The translations under genes were made by a program, and so were the position numbers. Below are positions 1-11,842 of a stretch of DNA of 64,000 nucleotides, piece by piece. The stretch's first letter is position 1. Every line of letters starts with the position of its first letter. Source of the DNA: Microbacterium sp. LWH11-1.2 (GTDB taxonomy: Bacteria > Actinomycetota > Actinomycetes > Actinomycetales > Microbacteriaceae); the NCBI RefSeq assembly GCF_038397745.1, contig NZ_CP151636.1, positions 3,410,001 through 3,474,000 of the forward strand, read 5' to 3'. Below the pieces are notes generated by a model. It was not told where the DNA came from and did no database searches. It saw only the letters and a program-made list of their open reading frames with translations.

Positions 1-1227
1 GTCGTCGAGATCGGTGATGACGGCCGCGACCTGTCGGAGCTCTCTCAGCGGCTCGAAGGCCGTGCCTCCCTTGAAGTCCGCGAGCACGAACGTCACGCGG
101 TCGGGGCCGTTGGACGCGGCGATCGCGGTCACCCAGGTCACGAGGAGCTCGCTCTTCCCCGTCCCCGTCGTGCCGGTGACGATCGCATGCGGCCCGTCCT
201 CCACGATGTCGACCACGATGTCCTCGTGGGCGCTCCGTCCGATGACCGCGGGAAGCCCGTGGTCGCCCGGTGACTGCGCGAGTTCGCGCATGCCGACGGA
301 CACCGGAAGCATGTCGGCGTCCCGATGCTCCTCCCGGCATTCCCCGGCGACCGCCTGCGCCTGCGCGAGCGAGAGGCATTCCACGGCGACGTCCGCCATG
401 CCTCGCGGCGTCCGCAGCGTCGCCGACCCCGGTTCCACGACGTCGATCACGGTCGTGATGCCGTCGGGCACCTCGCCTCCCGTCTGGGCCAGCCAGACGA
501 CCGCATCCGCATCGACCCGTGACCCGCTCGACGCCGCGACGCCGATCCGGAATCCGCTCCGTCGTGCGCGCAGCGCGTGCGGCAGCGACTCGAGTCCCCA
601 GCGCGCGAGATCGTCGCCGACGAGCGAGAGCTGAGCCGCACCGAACCGCAGACACAGCTGCACGACGACGGCCCGGGCCACCGCGGCCGTCAACGCCTCC
701 GGTCCGCGCAGACAGACGCCCCGCCCGAGCGGTACCGCAAGCGGCGCATCGTGCAGCGTCGCCGACCGCTCCCGGAAGTCGCGCGTGCGTGCATCGTCTC
801 CCCCACCGCAGCGGATGCCGCTCGGCACCCTTCCCCTGCCCACCACGAGCGCACTCGACTCGTCCGGCGGGTGCGCGCCGCGCAGCGGCGGCTGGACGAG
901 GCATGACGCGGCATCAGGATCCTGGAGCCATCGTGCGGCGCGCTCCTCGCGCTGCCGGCGCTCCAGCTCGGCTTCGGCCTCGGCCCATGCCGCTGCGGCC
1001 TCCGCAGCGTTCCGGCGCCGGTCCCGGCGTCGGCTCCGCGCCGCGTCGGCGAGAGAAGCGACGAGCATCAGAGGTCCCAGTGCGGCGAAGCAGAGGGCGA
1101 ACAGAGAACCGGTGACCAGCCAGAGCACCACGCCGGCCGCGACGGGGACGATCGCCGCCATGAACGGCAGAGCGGGCCTCCGCGGCGAAGGCGGCGCAGC
1201 AGGGAGCGTGATCGGAAAGGAGTCCAT
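1..1227 (-). CDS. FtsK/SpoIIIE-domain ATPase (type VII secretion EccC/EssC-like), 3' end off the window
   Basis: Open for all 409 codons from the ATG at 1227 to the window edge. Two hydrophobic segments near residues 18-55 are followed by a charged Arg/Glu-rich stretch, then a long region, then a Walker A motif GTTGTGKS at about residues 352-359 and the FtsK/SpoIIIE signature VLADFKGGTAF. The visible part ends at VAAVITDLDD, where the family continues into Walker B. Family members are membrane-anchored hexameric translocases of DNA or of ESX/WXG100 proteins; two N-terminal membrane segments before the first ATPase domain fit EccC/EssC better than a chromosome-segregation FtsK. The start follows a weak GAGG. 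A PP2C phosphatase lies 59 bases upstream in the same direction. Substrate cannot be told because the rest of the gene is missing. Confidence 0.85.
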   Translation of the reverse strand, partial: MDSFPITLPAAPPSPRRPALPFMAAIVPVAAGVVLWLVTGSLFALCFAALGPLMLVASLADAARSRRRDRRRNAAEAAAAWAEAEAELERRQREERAARWLQDPDAASCLVQPPLRGAHPPDESSALVVGRGRVPSGIRCGGGDDARTRDFRERSATLHDAPLAVPLGRGVCLRGPEALTAAVARAVVVQLCLRFGAAQLSLVGDDLARWGLESLPHALRARRSGFRIGVAASSGSRVDADAVVWLAQTGGEVPDGITTVIDVVEPGSATLRTPRGMADVAVECLSLAQAQAVAGECREEHRDADMLPVSVGMRELAQSPGDHGLPAVIGRSAHEDIVVDIVEDGPHAIVTGTTGTGKSELLVTWVTAIAASNGPDRVTFVLADFKGGTAFEPLRELRQVAAVITDLDD

Positions 1228-1286
1228 GCACCTCAGTGCACAGCATGGCGCATCCGGAGAGGATGCTGTCCACAGAAGTGGAGCGG

Positions 1287-2087
1287 TTACTCCGCGGACT
1301 CGTCCTCTGTGGAGAGCGAGTCGTCCTCACCGCTCACCTGAACGATGACCAGCGTGACGTTGTCGCGTCCGCCGTTCTCCAGCGCTGCGGCGAGCATCGC
1401 ATCGACGGCATCAGCGGGGTCGGCGTTCTCGCGCAGGAAGTGCTGGATCCCGTAGTCGGTCAGCTCCTTCGTGAGCCCATCCGAGCAGATGACGAAGCGA
1501 TCGCCCGCCCGCACATCGATCGTGAGGTAGTCCGGCGGGGTGAGCTCGCTCGCACCGACGGCACGGGTGATGACGTTGCTGTACGGGTGCCCCTCGGCCT
1601 CCTCCGGACTGAGCTTGCCCGCCGTGATGAGCTCCTGCACGACGGAGTGGTCCGTCGTCACCTGCACGAGCCGGTCGTCACGGAGCAGGTAGACGCGGGA
1701 GTCGCCGATGTTGAGCGAGACCCACTGCGGCTCGTCCCCCGCGACGTCGAGGAAGACGCCGGTGAGCGTGGTGCCGGTGCCCTCGTCGGTCGTCTCCGGG
1801 TGATCGGCGATGTCGGCCACGGCCAGCTCGAGAGCGTTCTCGATCGCAGCCCTGTCGACCTCGCCCGACTCGACGACCGCCTCGAGCCTCGCGACGGTGC
1901 TGCGGCTGGCGATCTCTCCCCCGGCATGACCGCCCATGCCGTCGGCGACGATGAACAGCGGGTACTCCGCAAGGAACGCGTCCTGGTTCGTCTCACGACG
2001 GCGCCCCAGGTCGGTGACGCCGGCCCACGAGAGCAGCAGCGGGCGCTGTGCGATCGTGATGCTGCGCGTCTTCGTCGTCTCAGCCAC
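1287..2087 (-). CDS. PP2C-family serine/threonine protein phosphatase
   Basis: A 266-residue metal-dependent phosphatase starting at GTG 2087, behind a GGAGG six bases upstream; a longer frame to 2258 would run into the upstream gene and was not used. All PP2C motifs are present in order: NQDAF (Asp36), VADGMGGHAGGE (Asp49), GTGTTLTG, GDSRVYLL, DHSVVQEL, ITRAVG, ICSDGLTKEL and GGRDNVT, so both metal sites are intact. No membrane segment is visible, so it is probably cytosolic, unlike the membrane-bound mycobacterial PstP. It probably dephosphorylates targets of Ser/Thr kinases encoded elsewhere. It lies just upstream of the FtsK/SpoIIIE ATPase in the same direction, which suggests co-transcription. 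Confidence 0.9.
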   Translation of the reverse strand: MAETTKTRSITIAQRPLLLSWAGVTDLGRRRETNQDAFLAEYPLFIVADGMGGHAGGEIASRSTVARLEAVVESGEVDRAAIENALELAVADIADHPETTDEGTGTTLTGVFLDVAGDEPQWVSLNIGDSRVYLLRDDRLVQVTTDHSVVQELITAGKLSPEEAEGHPYSNVITRAVGASELTPPDYLTIDVRAGDRFVICSDGLTKELTDYGIQHFLRENADPADAVDAMLAAALENGGRDNVTLVIVQVSGEDDSLSTEDESAE

Positions 2088-2166
2088 GTGCTGCCTCCGA
2101 TGGACCTGCGGCGGATCGGGCGAGCGCAGGATACTCACACATCGTAGTGGAACTCCGGTTCCCGGC

Positions 2167-3150
2167 TCATACCCGGGCACCCGGGTCTTCGGGCAGCGGG
2201 AACAGCCTGTCGATGGTCTCGCGGTCGGCGGCGTCGGGGCGCCAGGCGTCTCCCGCAAGGGCGTTCGCCTCGACCTGGGCCGCCGAGGTGGCGCCGGCGA
2301 TCACGCTCGAGACGACAGGGTTGGAGAGGAGCCAGCCGAACGACGCCTGCAGCATCGTGATGCCTCGTTCGTCGCAGAACCCGCGGAACTCCTCGATGGC
2401 ATCCCACGGCGCGTTCTCCCACACGTGGCGACGACTCGACATGATGCGGCTCGATGCGGGGCCGCCTTCCCGGGTGAACTTGCCCGTCAGCAGCCCGTTG
2501 TGCAGCGGGAAGAACGGGAAGAACCCGAGCCCGTAGCGCTCCACGGCGGGGAGCACCTCGCGTTCGGCCGCACGAGCGAGCAACGAGTAGTGGTTCTGAG
2601 ATGAGATGAAGCGGCCCGTCGACCGCTCGCGTGCGGTGAACTCCGCCTCGGCGATCTGCCAGCCGGAGAAGTTCGAATGCCCGTAGTAACGGATCTTGCC
2701 TTCGCGGACGAGTTCATCGAGGGCATCCGTCGTCTCCGCGATCGGCGTCTCGGGATCGGGCAGGTGCAGCTGGTAGAGGTCGATCCAGTCCGTGCGCAGT
2801 CGGCGCAAGGACTCCTCCACTGCTCGACGGACGTATCGACGGGAACCACGGCCCGCGGGAAAGGCGTAGCCCATGTCGCGCTCGTGGCCGAACTTCGTCG
2901 CGAGCACCACGCGGTCTCGGCGCCCTTCCAGGGCCTGTCCCATCAGGGTTTCGCTGGTGCCGGCGACGGCGCCGTACATGTCCGCCGTGTCGAGCAGCGT
3001 GATCCCGTTGGCGATCGCGGCGTCGATGACCTCGCGGGTCCCGGTGAGCGTCTCGGTGGCGGTGCCGCTGCGTCCGAAGTTGTTGCAGCCGAGGCCCGTT
3101 GCCGACACGAGCAGACCGGAGGCGCCCACCCGGCGCTGCGACATGACCAT
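2167..3150 (-). CDS. Aldo/keto reductase
   Basis: A 327-residue NADPH-type oxidoreductase with the (beta/alpha)8 aldo/keto reductase signatures: LGCNNFGRSG at the N-terminus, the catalytic Asp and Tyr in LLDTADMYG, the catalytic Lys in ATKFG and the His in LYQLHLPDP. The C-terminal cofactor loop is represented by SSVIAGAT. It resembles the potassium-channel beta-subunit/YghZ-like branch, but the substrate cannot be told. The start is one of several close candidates: ATG 3150 is used, with ATG 3144 two codons later and an upstream GTG at 3159 possible. It reads toward the PP2C gene, 79 bases away. Confidence 0.88.
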   Translation of the reverse strand: MVMSQRRVGASGLLVSATGLGCNNFGRSGTATETLTGTREVIDAAIANGITLLDTADMYGAVAGTSETLMGQALEGRRDRVVLATKFGHERDMGYAFPAGRGSRRYVRRAVEESLRRLRTDWIDLYQLHLPDPETPIAETTDALDELVREGKIRYYGHSNFSGWQIAEAEFTARERSTGRFISSQNHYSLLARAAEREVLPAVERYGLGFFPFFPLHNGLLTGKFTREGGPASSRIMSSRRHVWENAPWDAIEEFRGFCDERGITMLQASFGWLLSNPVVSSVIAGATSAAQVEANALAGDAWRPDAADRETIDRLFPLPEDPGARV

Positions 3151-3206
3151 GGTCTCCACGTTAGCGCCCGTCCCGTCGCTGTCGGCGCGGCCCACGGCGG
3201 GAACGG

Positions 3207-3240
3207 CACAGGGCCCCCGACCGAAGTCGAGGGCCCTGTG
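3207..3240 (-). terminator. Inverted repeat downstream of the DUF5684 gene
   Basis: CACAGGGCCC and GGGCCCTGTG form a perfect 10-bp stem with a 14-nt loop, starting 8 bases past the stop of the leftward DUF5684 gene. There is no clear U-tract, so it may be a weak or Rho-assisted terminator. Confidence 0.6.
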
Positions 3241-3248
3241 TCAGACGA

Positions 3249-4040
3249 TCAGGCCGGAGGCTGCGTCGGGTCGGACGGCGGCGCAGGCGGAGCTGCCGGC
3301 GGCGCGGTCGGAGGTGCCGGCGGAGTGGCCGGAGGAGCTGCCGGCGGTGCCGGCGGCGTGGTGGGCTGCGCCGGAGGCACGGGGGCCCCGGTCGCCGGTG
3401 CGGCAGGAGCAGCGGGCGGCGCGTAGCCGGGCTGTGCCGGCGGCGCGTAGCCGGGCTGCGCGGGAGGCGCGTACCCCTGCGGAGCGGGAGGCGCGTAGCC
3501 CTGGGGGGCGGCGCCGTAGCCCTGCTGAGGTGCGGCGGCAGCCGGCTGGACGGGGATGCCGTCCCACACCGTGCGGTCTCCGAGGAAGCCGTTGCCCGCC
3601 CAGGAGGCCGGCTGGATGTTCGGGTTCCAGCGCGACTTGTCGAACGCGTTGATACCCAGCCAGACGATGCTCAGGAAGACGTAGAGCACGACCCAGACCG
3701 CATCCTTCTGCAGCTTGAGGCCGACGCGCCACGCGGCGATCACGGACAGCACGGCCAGCGCGATCGAGAAGACGAAGCCGATCCCGATCCAGCTGAGGAG
3801 CGCAGCGCCACCGATGCCGTAGAGCACGAGCCACGGGCTCAGGTCACCGAGCTTGAAGAAGATCATCGTGTTGTAGACGGGCACCCAGGCGCGCCACTTG
3901 CCCTGCACTCCGGCCTTCTCGAAGATCTTCATGTAGAAGAGAGAGCCCAGTACATAGCCGGCGATCGCGATCAGGAAGATCACGAAGGAATATGCGAGAA
4001 GCAGGCCGGCGTAGCCTGCTCCGTAGTCGTCGTAATCCAT
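3249..4040 (-). CDS. DUF5684-type membrane protein with Pro/Ala-rich tail
   Basis: A 263-residue protein from ATG 4040. Its first half carries about four hydrophobic segments around a block like that of DUF5684 proteins (YMKIFEKAGVQGKW then WVPVYNTMIFFKLG). The last third is a low-complexity tail of repeated GYAPP units followed by a long Pro/Ala run, likely exposed or cytoplasmic and flexible. An upstream in-frame GTG at 4049 is an alternative start. Its function is unknown; related proteins are sometimes annotated as signal-peptidase-like because of the membrane layout, but no catalytic Ser/Lys pair is evident. It is a single gene between yaaA and the reductase, with an inverted repeat at its end. 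Confidence 0.75.
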   Translation of the reverse strand: MDYDDYGAGYAGLLLAYSFVIFLIAIAGYVLGSLFYMKIFEKAGVQGKWRAWVPVYNTMIFFKLGDLSPWLVLYGIGGAALLSWIGIGFVFSIALAVLSVIAAWRVGLKLQKDAVWVVLYVFLSIVWLGINAFDKSRWNPNIQPASWAGNGFLGDRTVWDGIPVQPAAAAPQQGYGAAPQGYAPPAPQGYAPPAQPGYAPPAQPGYAPPAAPAAPATGAPVPPAQPTTPPAPPAAPPATPPAPPTAPPAAPPAPPSDPTQPPA

Positions 4041-4179
4041 GAGACTCACATTCTTTGGTCTCGGGAGACGGCTTTCGCCCCCCGCAAACGAAGCGACCGC
4101 CTCGCATTGGACATGGTAGCGGTGCGCATGGGGGCGGGCAACGAACCACGCGGGGAGTTTCATCCCGCGTCACCTGGCG

Positions 4180-4926
4180 TCATTCGGCGACGACGAGCTC
4201 CAGGATGCCGGCATCATCCGTGCCGCGGAGGACGACGTCGCTCTTCTCCGCCCAGCGGCGGAGGCCCCGCAGCGACGTGATGCGCGGTCGGTCCTCGGCC
4301 AGCGCCCGGACGAGGAGCCCCTTGGACTTCTTGTTGAAGTGGTTGAGCGCCCTGCCGTGCTCCGTCACGACGCGCACGTAGGAGGAGGGGACGGATGCCG
4401 GGACGGGGCCGAGAGCCACGTAGGCCTCGCTCCGCAGGTCGAGCACGAAGGCCGGAGCGGACTCCGCGATGGCAGACGATGTGGCATCCGCCCAGTGGCG
4501 CCGGAGGGCCGGGAGGCCGGGAACCGAGGTCCCTGCGGAGAGCCGGTACGTCGGCAGCGCATCCAGGGCCCCGATCGGTCCGAGCGGGGCGCTGTGGATC
4601 CACACGTGCTCGCCGAGCCAACGTCGGGATGCCGTCGACAGGGTCGCGGCGTCGAGCGCGTCGAAGAGCACTCCCGTGTAGCGGTCGACCGCCGGCATGG
4701 TCGGCGCGGTGCGCAGCGTCCGATTGTGCTCCACGTCACCGGCCTGGCGGTCGCTGAGCTTCAGAACCCGACGGGCGGCCTCCTCGTCGGCGGCGAGATC
4801 GATCAGCGCGTCGAGCGCGGCGGATCGGTGCGCGTGGAGCTCTGGGAGCGCCAGCGACGAGAGCGCCAGCGGTGCGCCGTCGCCGCCCGGACGCTTGGTC
4901 TCCGACGGTGGGAGCAGGATCTTCAT
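4180..4926 (-). CDS. yaaA: Peroxide stress protein YaaA (DUF328)
   Basis: A 248-residue protein opening with the family hallmark MKILLPPSETK and containing LSDRQAG and, near the end, LNHFNKKSKG, a block conserved in YaaA. In Escherichia coli YaaA limits intracellular iron during hydrogen peroxide stress and binds DNA; the same role is inferred here. The ATG at 4926 follows a GAGG with good spacing. It lies 89 bases past atpC in the same direction with a strong inverted repeat between, so it is probably its own unit. Confidence 0.88.
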   Translation of the reverse strand: MKILLPPSETKRPGGDGAPLALSSLALPELHAHRSAALDALIDLAADEEAARRVLKLSDRQAGDVEHNRTLRTAPTMPAVDRYTGVLFDALDAATLSTASRRWLGEHVWIHSAPLGPIGALDALPTYRLSAGTSVPGLPALRRHWADATSSAIAESAPAFVLDLRSEAYVALGPVPASVPSSYVRVVTEHGRALNHFNKKSKGLLVRALAEDRPRITSLRGLRRWAEKSDVVLRGTDDAGILELVVAE

Positions 4927-4948
4927 GGGACCTCGGGGACAGACACGA

Positions 4949-4997
4949 CCGCCCCGGATCGCCGACGGCTCGAAGAGCGCGGGACGGTCCGGGGCGG
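4949..4997 (-). terminator. Candidate terminator of the ATP synthase operon
   Basis: CCGCCCCGGA and TCCGGGGCGG form a perfect 10-bp GC-rich stem 18 bases after the atpC stop, with a long loop that contains a second small hairpin. There is no U-tract, so the call rests on position and stem strength. Confidence 0.5.
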
Positions 4998-5015
4998 ACG
5001 GGTGGAACAGGACTG

Positions 5016-5276
5016 CTAGGCGATGAGAGCCGCGTTGCCGGCGACGATGGTCAGGGTGTCGCCCTCCATGGAGAGGAACCCGTCCTGCGCGTTGGCCAGC
5101 ACCTTGGTGCCGTCGGTCTGGGTGATCCGGACCTGGCCCTCGGCGAGGATCGCCAGCACCGGCTCGTGGCCGGTCATGAAGCCGATCTCGCCCTCGACGG
5201 TCTTGGCGACCACGAGGCTCGCCTCTCCCGTCCAGACCTCCGCGTCCGCGGAGACGAGGCTGACGTGCAGAGCCAT
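5016..5276 (-). CDS. atpC: ATP synthase epsilon subunit, short form
   Basis: An 86-residue epsilon subunit starting at ATG 5276, two bases after the atpD stop. The N-terminal beta-sandwich that contacts gamma and the c-ring is present (LHVSLVSADAEVWTGEA, GEIGFMTGHEPVLA, DGFLSMEGDTLTIVA). The protein ends right after it, so the C-terminal two-helix domain that in most bacteria brings epsilon to about 120-140 residues and inhibits ATP hydrolysis is absent. The stop is clean and no frame continues the domain. It is the last gene of the operon. Epsilon proteins of similar size occur in some other bacteria, so this is probably real rather than a sequencing error. Confidence 0.95.
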   Translation of the reverse strand: MALHVSLVSADAEVWTGEASLVVAKTVEGEIGFMTGHEPVLAILAEGQVRITQTDGTKVLANAQDGFLSMEGDTLTIVAGNAALIA

Positions 5277-5278
5277 GG

Positions 5279-6754
<1,476 letters not shown>

Positions 6755-7654
6755 CTATTTGCTCGACGAGAGCGCGTCGGCGCCGCCGACGATCTCTGCG
6801 ATCTGCTGCGTGATCTCCGCCTGACGCGCGTTGTTGCGCAGGCGGGTGTAGTCGGTGATGAGCTTGTCGGCGTTGTCGCTGGCGGACTTCATCGCCTTCT
6901 GCGTCGCGGCCTGCTTGGCGGCCGACGACTGCAGGAGTGCGTTGAAGACGCGGCTCTGGATGTACACCGGCAGGATCGCGTCCAGCACGGTCTCGGCATC
7001 CGGCTCGAACTCGTACAGCGGGTAGACGGTGTTCCCGGCCTCCGACTCGTCTGCTTCCGAGATCTCCAGCGGAAGCAGGCGCACGGACTCCGGCGACTGC
7101 GTCATCATGCTGACGAAGCGGTTGTACACGAGGTGGATCTCGTCGACGCCGCCCTCGTCCGCACCGCGGGAGAAGTCCTCGAGCAGCTGCTGCGAGATCT
7201 CCTCCGCCGTGTGGAACGACGGGGTGTCGGTGTCGCCGGTCCACTCCGCGGCCGCCGCGATGCGACGGAACTGGAAGTAGCCGACGGCCTTGCGACCGAC
7301 GAGGTAGAACACCGGCTCCTTGCCCTGCTCGCGCAGGAGCTCCGCCACCTCGAGACCCTCACGGAGGATCTGCGAGTTGAAGGCTCCCGCGAGACCGCGG
7401 TCCGACGAGAAGATCACGACCGCGGAACGGCGGATCGTCTCGGGCTCACGGGTGAGCGGGTGGTCGACGTTCGAGTGCGTCGCGACGGCGGACACGGCCC
7501 TCGTCACGGCCCGCGCGAAGGGACTGGACGCCTTGACGCGTGCCATCGCCTTCTGGATGCGCGAAGCCGCGATGAGTTCCATCGCCTTCGTGATCTTCTT
7601 GGTCGTCTGAGCAGAAGAGATCTTCTGCTTGTAGACCCTGAGTTGAGCGCCCAT
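6755..7654 (-). CDS. atpG: ATP synthase gamma subunit
   Basis: A 299-residue central rotor-shaft subunit. The conserved N-terminal helix ([19 protein letters not shown]) and C-terminal helix ([19 protein letters not shown]) that form the coiled-coil shaft are both present, with the globular Rossmann-like part between ([17 protein letters not shown]). Start and length are normal for actinobacteria. It sits between atpA and atpD. Confidence 0.97.
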   Translation of the reverse strand: MGAQLRVYKQKISSAQTTKKITKAMELIAASRIQKAMARVKASSPFARAVTRAVSAVATHSNVDHPLTREPETIRRSAVVIFSSDRGLAGAFNSQILREGLEVAELLREQGKEPVFYLVGRKAVGYFQFRRIAAAAEWTGDTDTPSFHTAEEISQQLLEDFSRGADEGGVDEIHLVYNRFVSMMTQSPESVRLLPLEISEADESEAGNTVYPLYEFEPDAETVLDAILPVYIQSRVFNALLQSSAAKQAATQKAMKSASDNADKLITDYTRLRNNARQAEITQQIAEIVGGADALSSSK

Positions 7655-7674
7655 GAAATCAGTACCTCACGCGG

Positions 7675-9315
7675 TTACGCGCGACGACCCTTGACGATCT
7701 TCTCCTGGTTGACGTCGTCCGCCTCGGCCGCCGCATGCTCCTCGTGACCGGGAGCGCCGATGGCGTGTCCCTTGCCACCCTGGAACTCCAGGACGAAGGC
7801 ATCCGTGTGCTTCTCGAGCTCTGCGACCGTGTCGTCGTCGAGGACGTTGGTCTCGCGCAGGGTCTCGAGGACCTTGGTGTTGCGACGCAGGTAGTCCAGG
7901 AGCTCGCGCTCGAAGCGGAGGACGTCGGAGACCTCGATCGTGTCGAGCTTGCCCTTCGTTCCGGCCCAGATCGAGACGACCTGCTCCTCGACGGGGTACG
8001 GCGAGTACTGCGGCTGCTTGAGCAGCTCGGTCAGACGCGCACCACGCGACAGCTGACGACGCGAAGCCGCGTCGAGGTCGGACGCGAACATCGCGAAGGC
8101 CTCGAGCGAGCGGTACTGCGCCAGCTCCAGCTTCAGCGTTCCGGAGACCTTCTTGATCGACTTGACCTGCGCGTCGCCACCGACTCGCGAGACCGAGATT
8201 CCCACGTCGACCGCGGGACGCTGGTTGGCGTTGAAGAGGTCGGACTGCAGGAAGATCTGGCCGTCGGTGATCGAGATCACGTTGGTCGGGATGTACGCCG
8301 AGACGTCGTTCGCCTTGGTCTCGATGATCGGGAGACCCGTCATCGATCCGGCGCCGAGCTCGTCGGACAGCTTCGCGCAACGCTCCAGCAGACGGGAGTG
8401 CAGGTAGAAGACGTCACCCGGGTAGGCCTCGCGGCCCGGCGGGCGACGCAGGAGGAGCGAGACGGCACGGTAGGCCTCGGCCTGCTTCGACAGGTCGTCG
8501 AAGATGATGAGGACGTGCTTGCCGCCGTACATCCAGTGCTGGCCGATCGCGGAACCCGTGTAGGGGGCGAGGTACTTGAAGCCGGCGGGGTCGGATGCCG
8601 GAGCCGCCACGATCGTGGTGTACTCCAGGGCGCCGGCCTCTTCGAGCGCGCCCTTCACCGAGGCGATGGTCGAGCCCTTCTGGCCGATGGCGACGTAGAT
8701 GCAGCGGACCTGCTTGTTGACGTCGCCCGACTCCCAGTTGGCCTTCTGGTTGATGATCGTGTCGATCGCGATGGCCGTCTTGCCGGTCTGGCGGTCGCCG
8801 ATGATCAGCTGGCGCTGACCGCGGCCGACGGGGATCATCGCGTCGATGGCCTTGATGCCGGTCTGCATCGGCTCGTGGACCGACTTGCGCTGCATGACGC
8901 CGGGCGCCTGCAGCTCGAGCTCGCGGACCGCTTCGGTGGCGACCGGGCCGAGGCCGTCGATCGGGTTGCCGAGCGGGTCGACCACGCGGCCGAGGTAGCC
9001 GTCGCCGACGGGGACCGAGAGGACCTCTCCGGTGCGGGTGACCTCCTGGCCGGCCTCGACGCCGGTGAACTCACCGAGGACGACGACACCGATCTGGTGC
9101 TCGTCCAGGTTGAGCGCGAGACCCTTGGTGCCGTCTGCGAAGGTCACGAGCTCGTTGGCCATGACGCCGGGCAGGCCCTCGACGTGCGCGATTCCATCCG
9201 CGGCGTCGATGACGGTGCCGACCTCGGTCGCCGCGGCCCCGGTGGGCTCGTAGGCGGCGGCGAAGTCCTTCAGCGCGTCACGGATGACGTCGGGGCTGAT
9301 CGATAGTTCTGCCAT
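7675..9315 (-). CDS. atpA: ATP synthase alpha subunit
   Basis: A 546-residue non-catalytic F1 subunit. The P-loop [15 protein letters not shown] and the conserved VSRVGGDAQ, with the arginine finger that completes the catalytic site in beta, are present. The last ~35 residues form an Ala/Glu/His-rich extension beyond the core, as in other actinobacterial alpha subunits. It lies between atpH and atpG in the operon. Confidence 0.98.
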   Translation of the reverse strand: MAELSISPDVIRDALKDFAAAYEPTGAAATEVGTVIDAADGIAHVEGLPGVMANELVTFADGTKGLALNLDEHQIGVVVLGEFTGVEAGQEVTRTGEVLSVPVGDGYLGRVVDPLGNPIDGLGPVATEAVRELELQAPGVMQRKSVHEPMQTGIKAIDAMIPVGRGQRQLIIGDRQTGKTAIAIDTIINQKANWESGDVNKQVRCIYVAIGQKGSTIASVKGALEEAGALEYTTIVAAPASDPAGFKYLAPYTGSAIGQHWMYGGKHVLIIFDDLSKQAEAYRAVSLLLRRPPGREAYPGDVFYLHSRLLERCAKLSDELGAGSMTGLPIIETKANDVSAYIPTNVISITDGQIFLQSDLFNANQRPAVDVGISVSRVGGDAQVKSIKKVSGTLKLELAQYRSLEAFAMFASDLDAASRRQLSRGARLTELLKQPQYSPYPVEEQVVSIWAGTKGKLDTIEVSDVLRFERELLDYLRRNTKVLETLRETNVLDDDTVAELEKHTDAFVLEFQGGKGHAIGAPGHEEHAAAEADDVNQEKIVKGRRA

Positions 9316-9362
9316 TGTCTTCCCTTTGTATCTGGGTGCGCGGTTCCCCGCGCGAAGTCGTG

Positions 9363-10153
9363 TTAGCCCGCGAGCTTCTGGCGAAGGTCTGCGAGTCGAG
9401 CGGAGATGCTGCCGTCGATGACGTCATCGGCGATCTGCACGCGCAGGCCTCCGACGACGGCAGGGTCGATGACGACGTTGAGCGAGACCGTGCCGTCGTA
9501 GCGGCGCGAGAGCGCGTCGCTGAGACGGGTGCGCTGCGCCTCGCTGAGCTCGGACGCACTGTGGACCGTCGCCACGACTCGACCGTGCTGGCTCGAGACG
9601 ATGCGCGTGGCGCGGCTGAGCAGCTGGCGCACACGCCGCTCGCGCGGCTGGCGCACGAGCGAGGAGACGATCAGCGTGGCGGGAGCACTGTAGCCGCCGT
9701 CGGCGAGCAGTCGCTCCACGAGAGCGCCCTTGGCTTCCTCTCCCCCGAGGCGGCTGCCCAGGGCGAGCTCGAGCTCGGCGTTGGCGGCGATCACGCGGGA
9801 GAACCCGAAGATCTCCCCCTCGAGATCGGCGCCCGGCTCCGCGATCGACGCGGCGCGGATCGCGAGCTCCTCGATGCCGTCCACCAGCTCGGAGGCGTTC
9901 GACCAGCGCTCGGCGACGACGGTCTTCAGGACGCTCTGCGCGTCTGCGGAGAATCCGCCGAAGACCGCCGTGACGACGTTCTGTCGCGCCTCGGCCGGAG
10001 CCGAGGGATCAGCGAGCGCGCCGCTCAGCTGGGACGACTCGCTCACGGCACGCCCGGCAGCGAAGAGCTCCCGTGCGGTGTCGAGAGTGACGCCCTTCGC
10101 TGCGGCAAGCGTCTCGATGGATGCCGCGAGTGCCTGAGTGGTCGCGCTGCCCA

Positions 10154-10154
<1 letters not shown>
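9363..10154 (-). CDS. atpH: ATP synthase delta subunit
   Basis: A 263-residue peripheral-stalk subunit; actinobacterial delta subunits are longer than the 177 residues of the E. coli protein, so the length is normal. The C-terminal signature [20 protein letters not shown], continuing to the sheet segment [23 protein letters not shown], is clear. Its start shares one base with the atpF stop (TAATG), so translation is coupled. It clamps alpha to the b dimer. Confidence 0.96.
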
Positions 10155-11032
<878 letters not shown>

Positions 11033-11842
11033 TCAGTGCTCTTCTGCGACCGCGAGCTGGATGTAGACCGCGGTGAGGACGGTGAAGACGTAGGCCTGCA
11101 GGACGGCCACCAGGATCTCGAAGATCGTGAAGGCGCCGCCGAAGGCGAGGGTCCCGATGCCGAGGAAAGCCCAGCCTCCACCTGCGGTGAAGAAGAAGAA
11201 CTGGGTCGCCGCGAAGCACAGGACGAGGATCATGTGGCCGACGACCATGTTCATCAGCAGTCGCAGGGTGAGCGTCACCGGGCGGATGATGAACGTCGAG
11301 AGCAGCTCGATCGGGGTGACGATGATGTACACCGGCCACGGGACACCGGCCGGGAACAGCGCGTTCTTGAAGAACTTGCCCGGGCTCTTCTTGATGCCCG
11401 CGTAGATGAAGGTCACGTAGCTGACGAGCGCGAGCACGAGGGGAACAGCGATGATGCTGGTTCCGGCGATGTTCAGGAACGGGATGATGCCCGTGATGTT
11501 CATGAACAGCACCATGAAGAAGATCGTGGTGAGGATCGGCAGGAAGCGGTCGCCGTCCTTGCGTCCGAGCAGGTCGTGCGCGATGTTGCCGCGGACGAGC
11601 CCGAGACCCATCTCGACGAGGCTCTGGAAGCGGCCGGGCACCACCGTCATGCGACGCGTGCCGAGCCAGAGGATGAGAACCACGGCGATCACCGAGAGGA
11701 ACTGCACCAGGTGGATGCGGTGCACCGGGATGACACCGAACGCGTTGAAGAGGATCTCCGGGAAGAACTCATCGATCGACGGGCCGTGGAACTCGCCGTC
11801 AGTGGCGAGCTTAGGGATCAGGGTCGCAGCAAGATTAAACAG
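11033..11842 (-). CDS. atpB: ATP synthase a subunit, probable CTG start
   Basis: The proton-channel subunit of Fo, with the essential helix-4 Arg in PVTLTLRLLMNMVVGHM. The standard-codon frame begins only at GTG 11725 (230 residues), but the conserved N-terminus continues upstream in frame (ATLIPKLATDGEFHGPSIDE, then FFPEILFNAFG). That frame has no ATG, GTG or TTG before the in-frame TAG at about 11869. CTG 11842 lies six bases after a GGAG and gives 269 residues, the usual size, so it is the preferred start here. A non-standard start is an inference; a base error that removed a normal start is the main alternative. Confidence 0.85.
   Translation of the reverse strand: MFNLAATLIPKLATDGEFHGPSIDEFFPEILFNAFGVIPVHRIHLVQFLSVIAVVLILWLGTRRMTVVPGRFQSLVEMGLGLVRGNIAHDLLGRKDGDRFLPILTTIFFMVLFMNITGIIPFLNIAGTSIIAVPLVLALVSYVTFIYAGIKKSPGKFFKNALFPAGVPWPVYIIVTPIELLSTFIIRPVTLTLRLLMNMVVGHMILVLCFAATQFFFFTAGGGWAFLGIGTLAFGGAFTIFEILVAVLQAYVFTVLTAVYIQLAVAEEH

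Noticed and set aside
14..1115. Rightward frames at the left edge
   Set aside because: They are antisense to the FtsK/SpoIIIE gene, which has all the expected motifs.
3240..3520. GC-rich repeats that look like a short repeat array
   Set aside because: They encode the GYAPP/Pro-Ala tail of the DUF5684 protein and are not CRISPR: there are no constant repeats with unique spacers.
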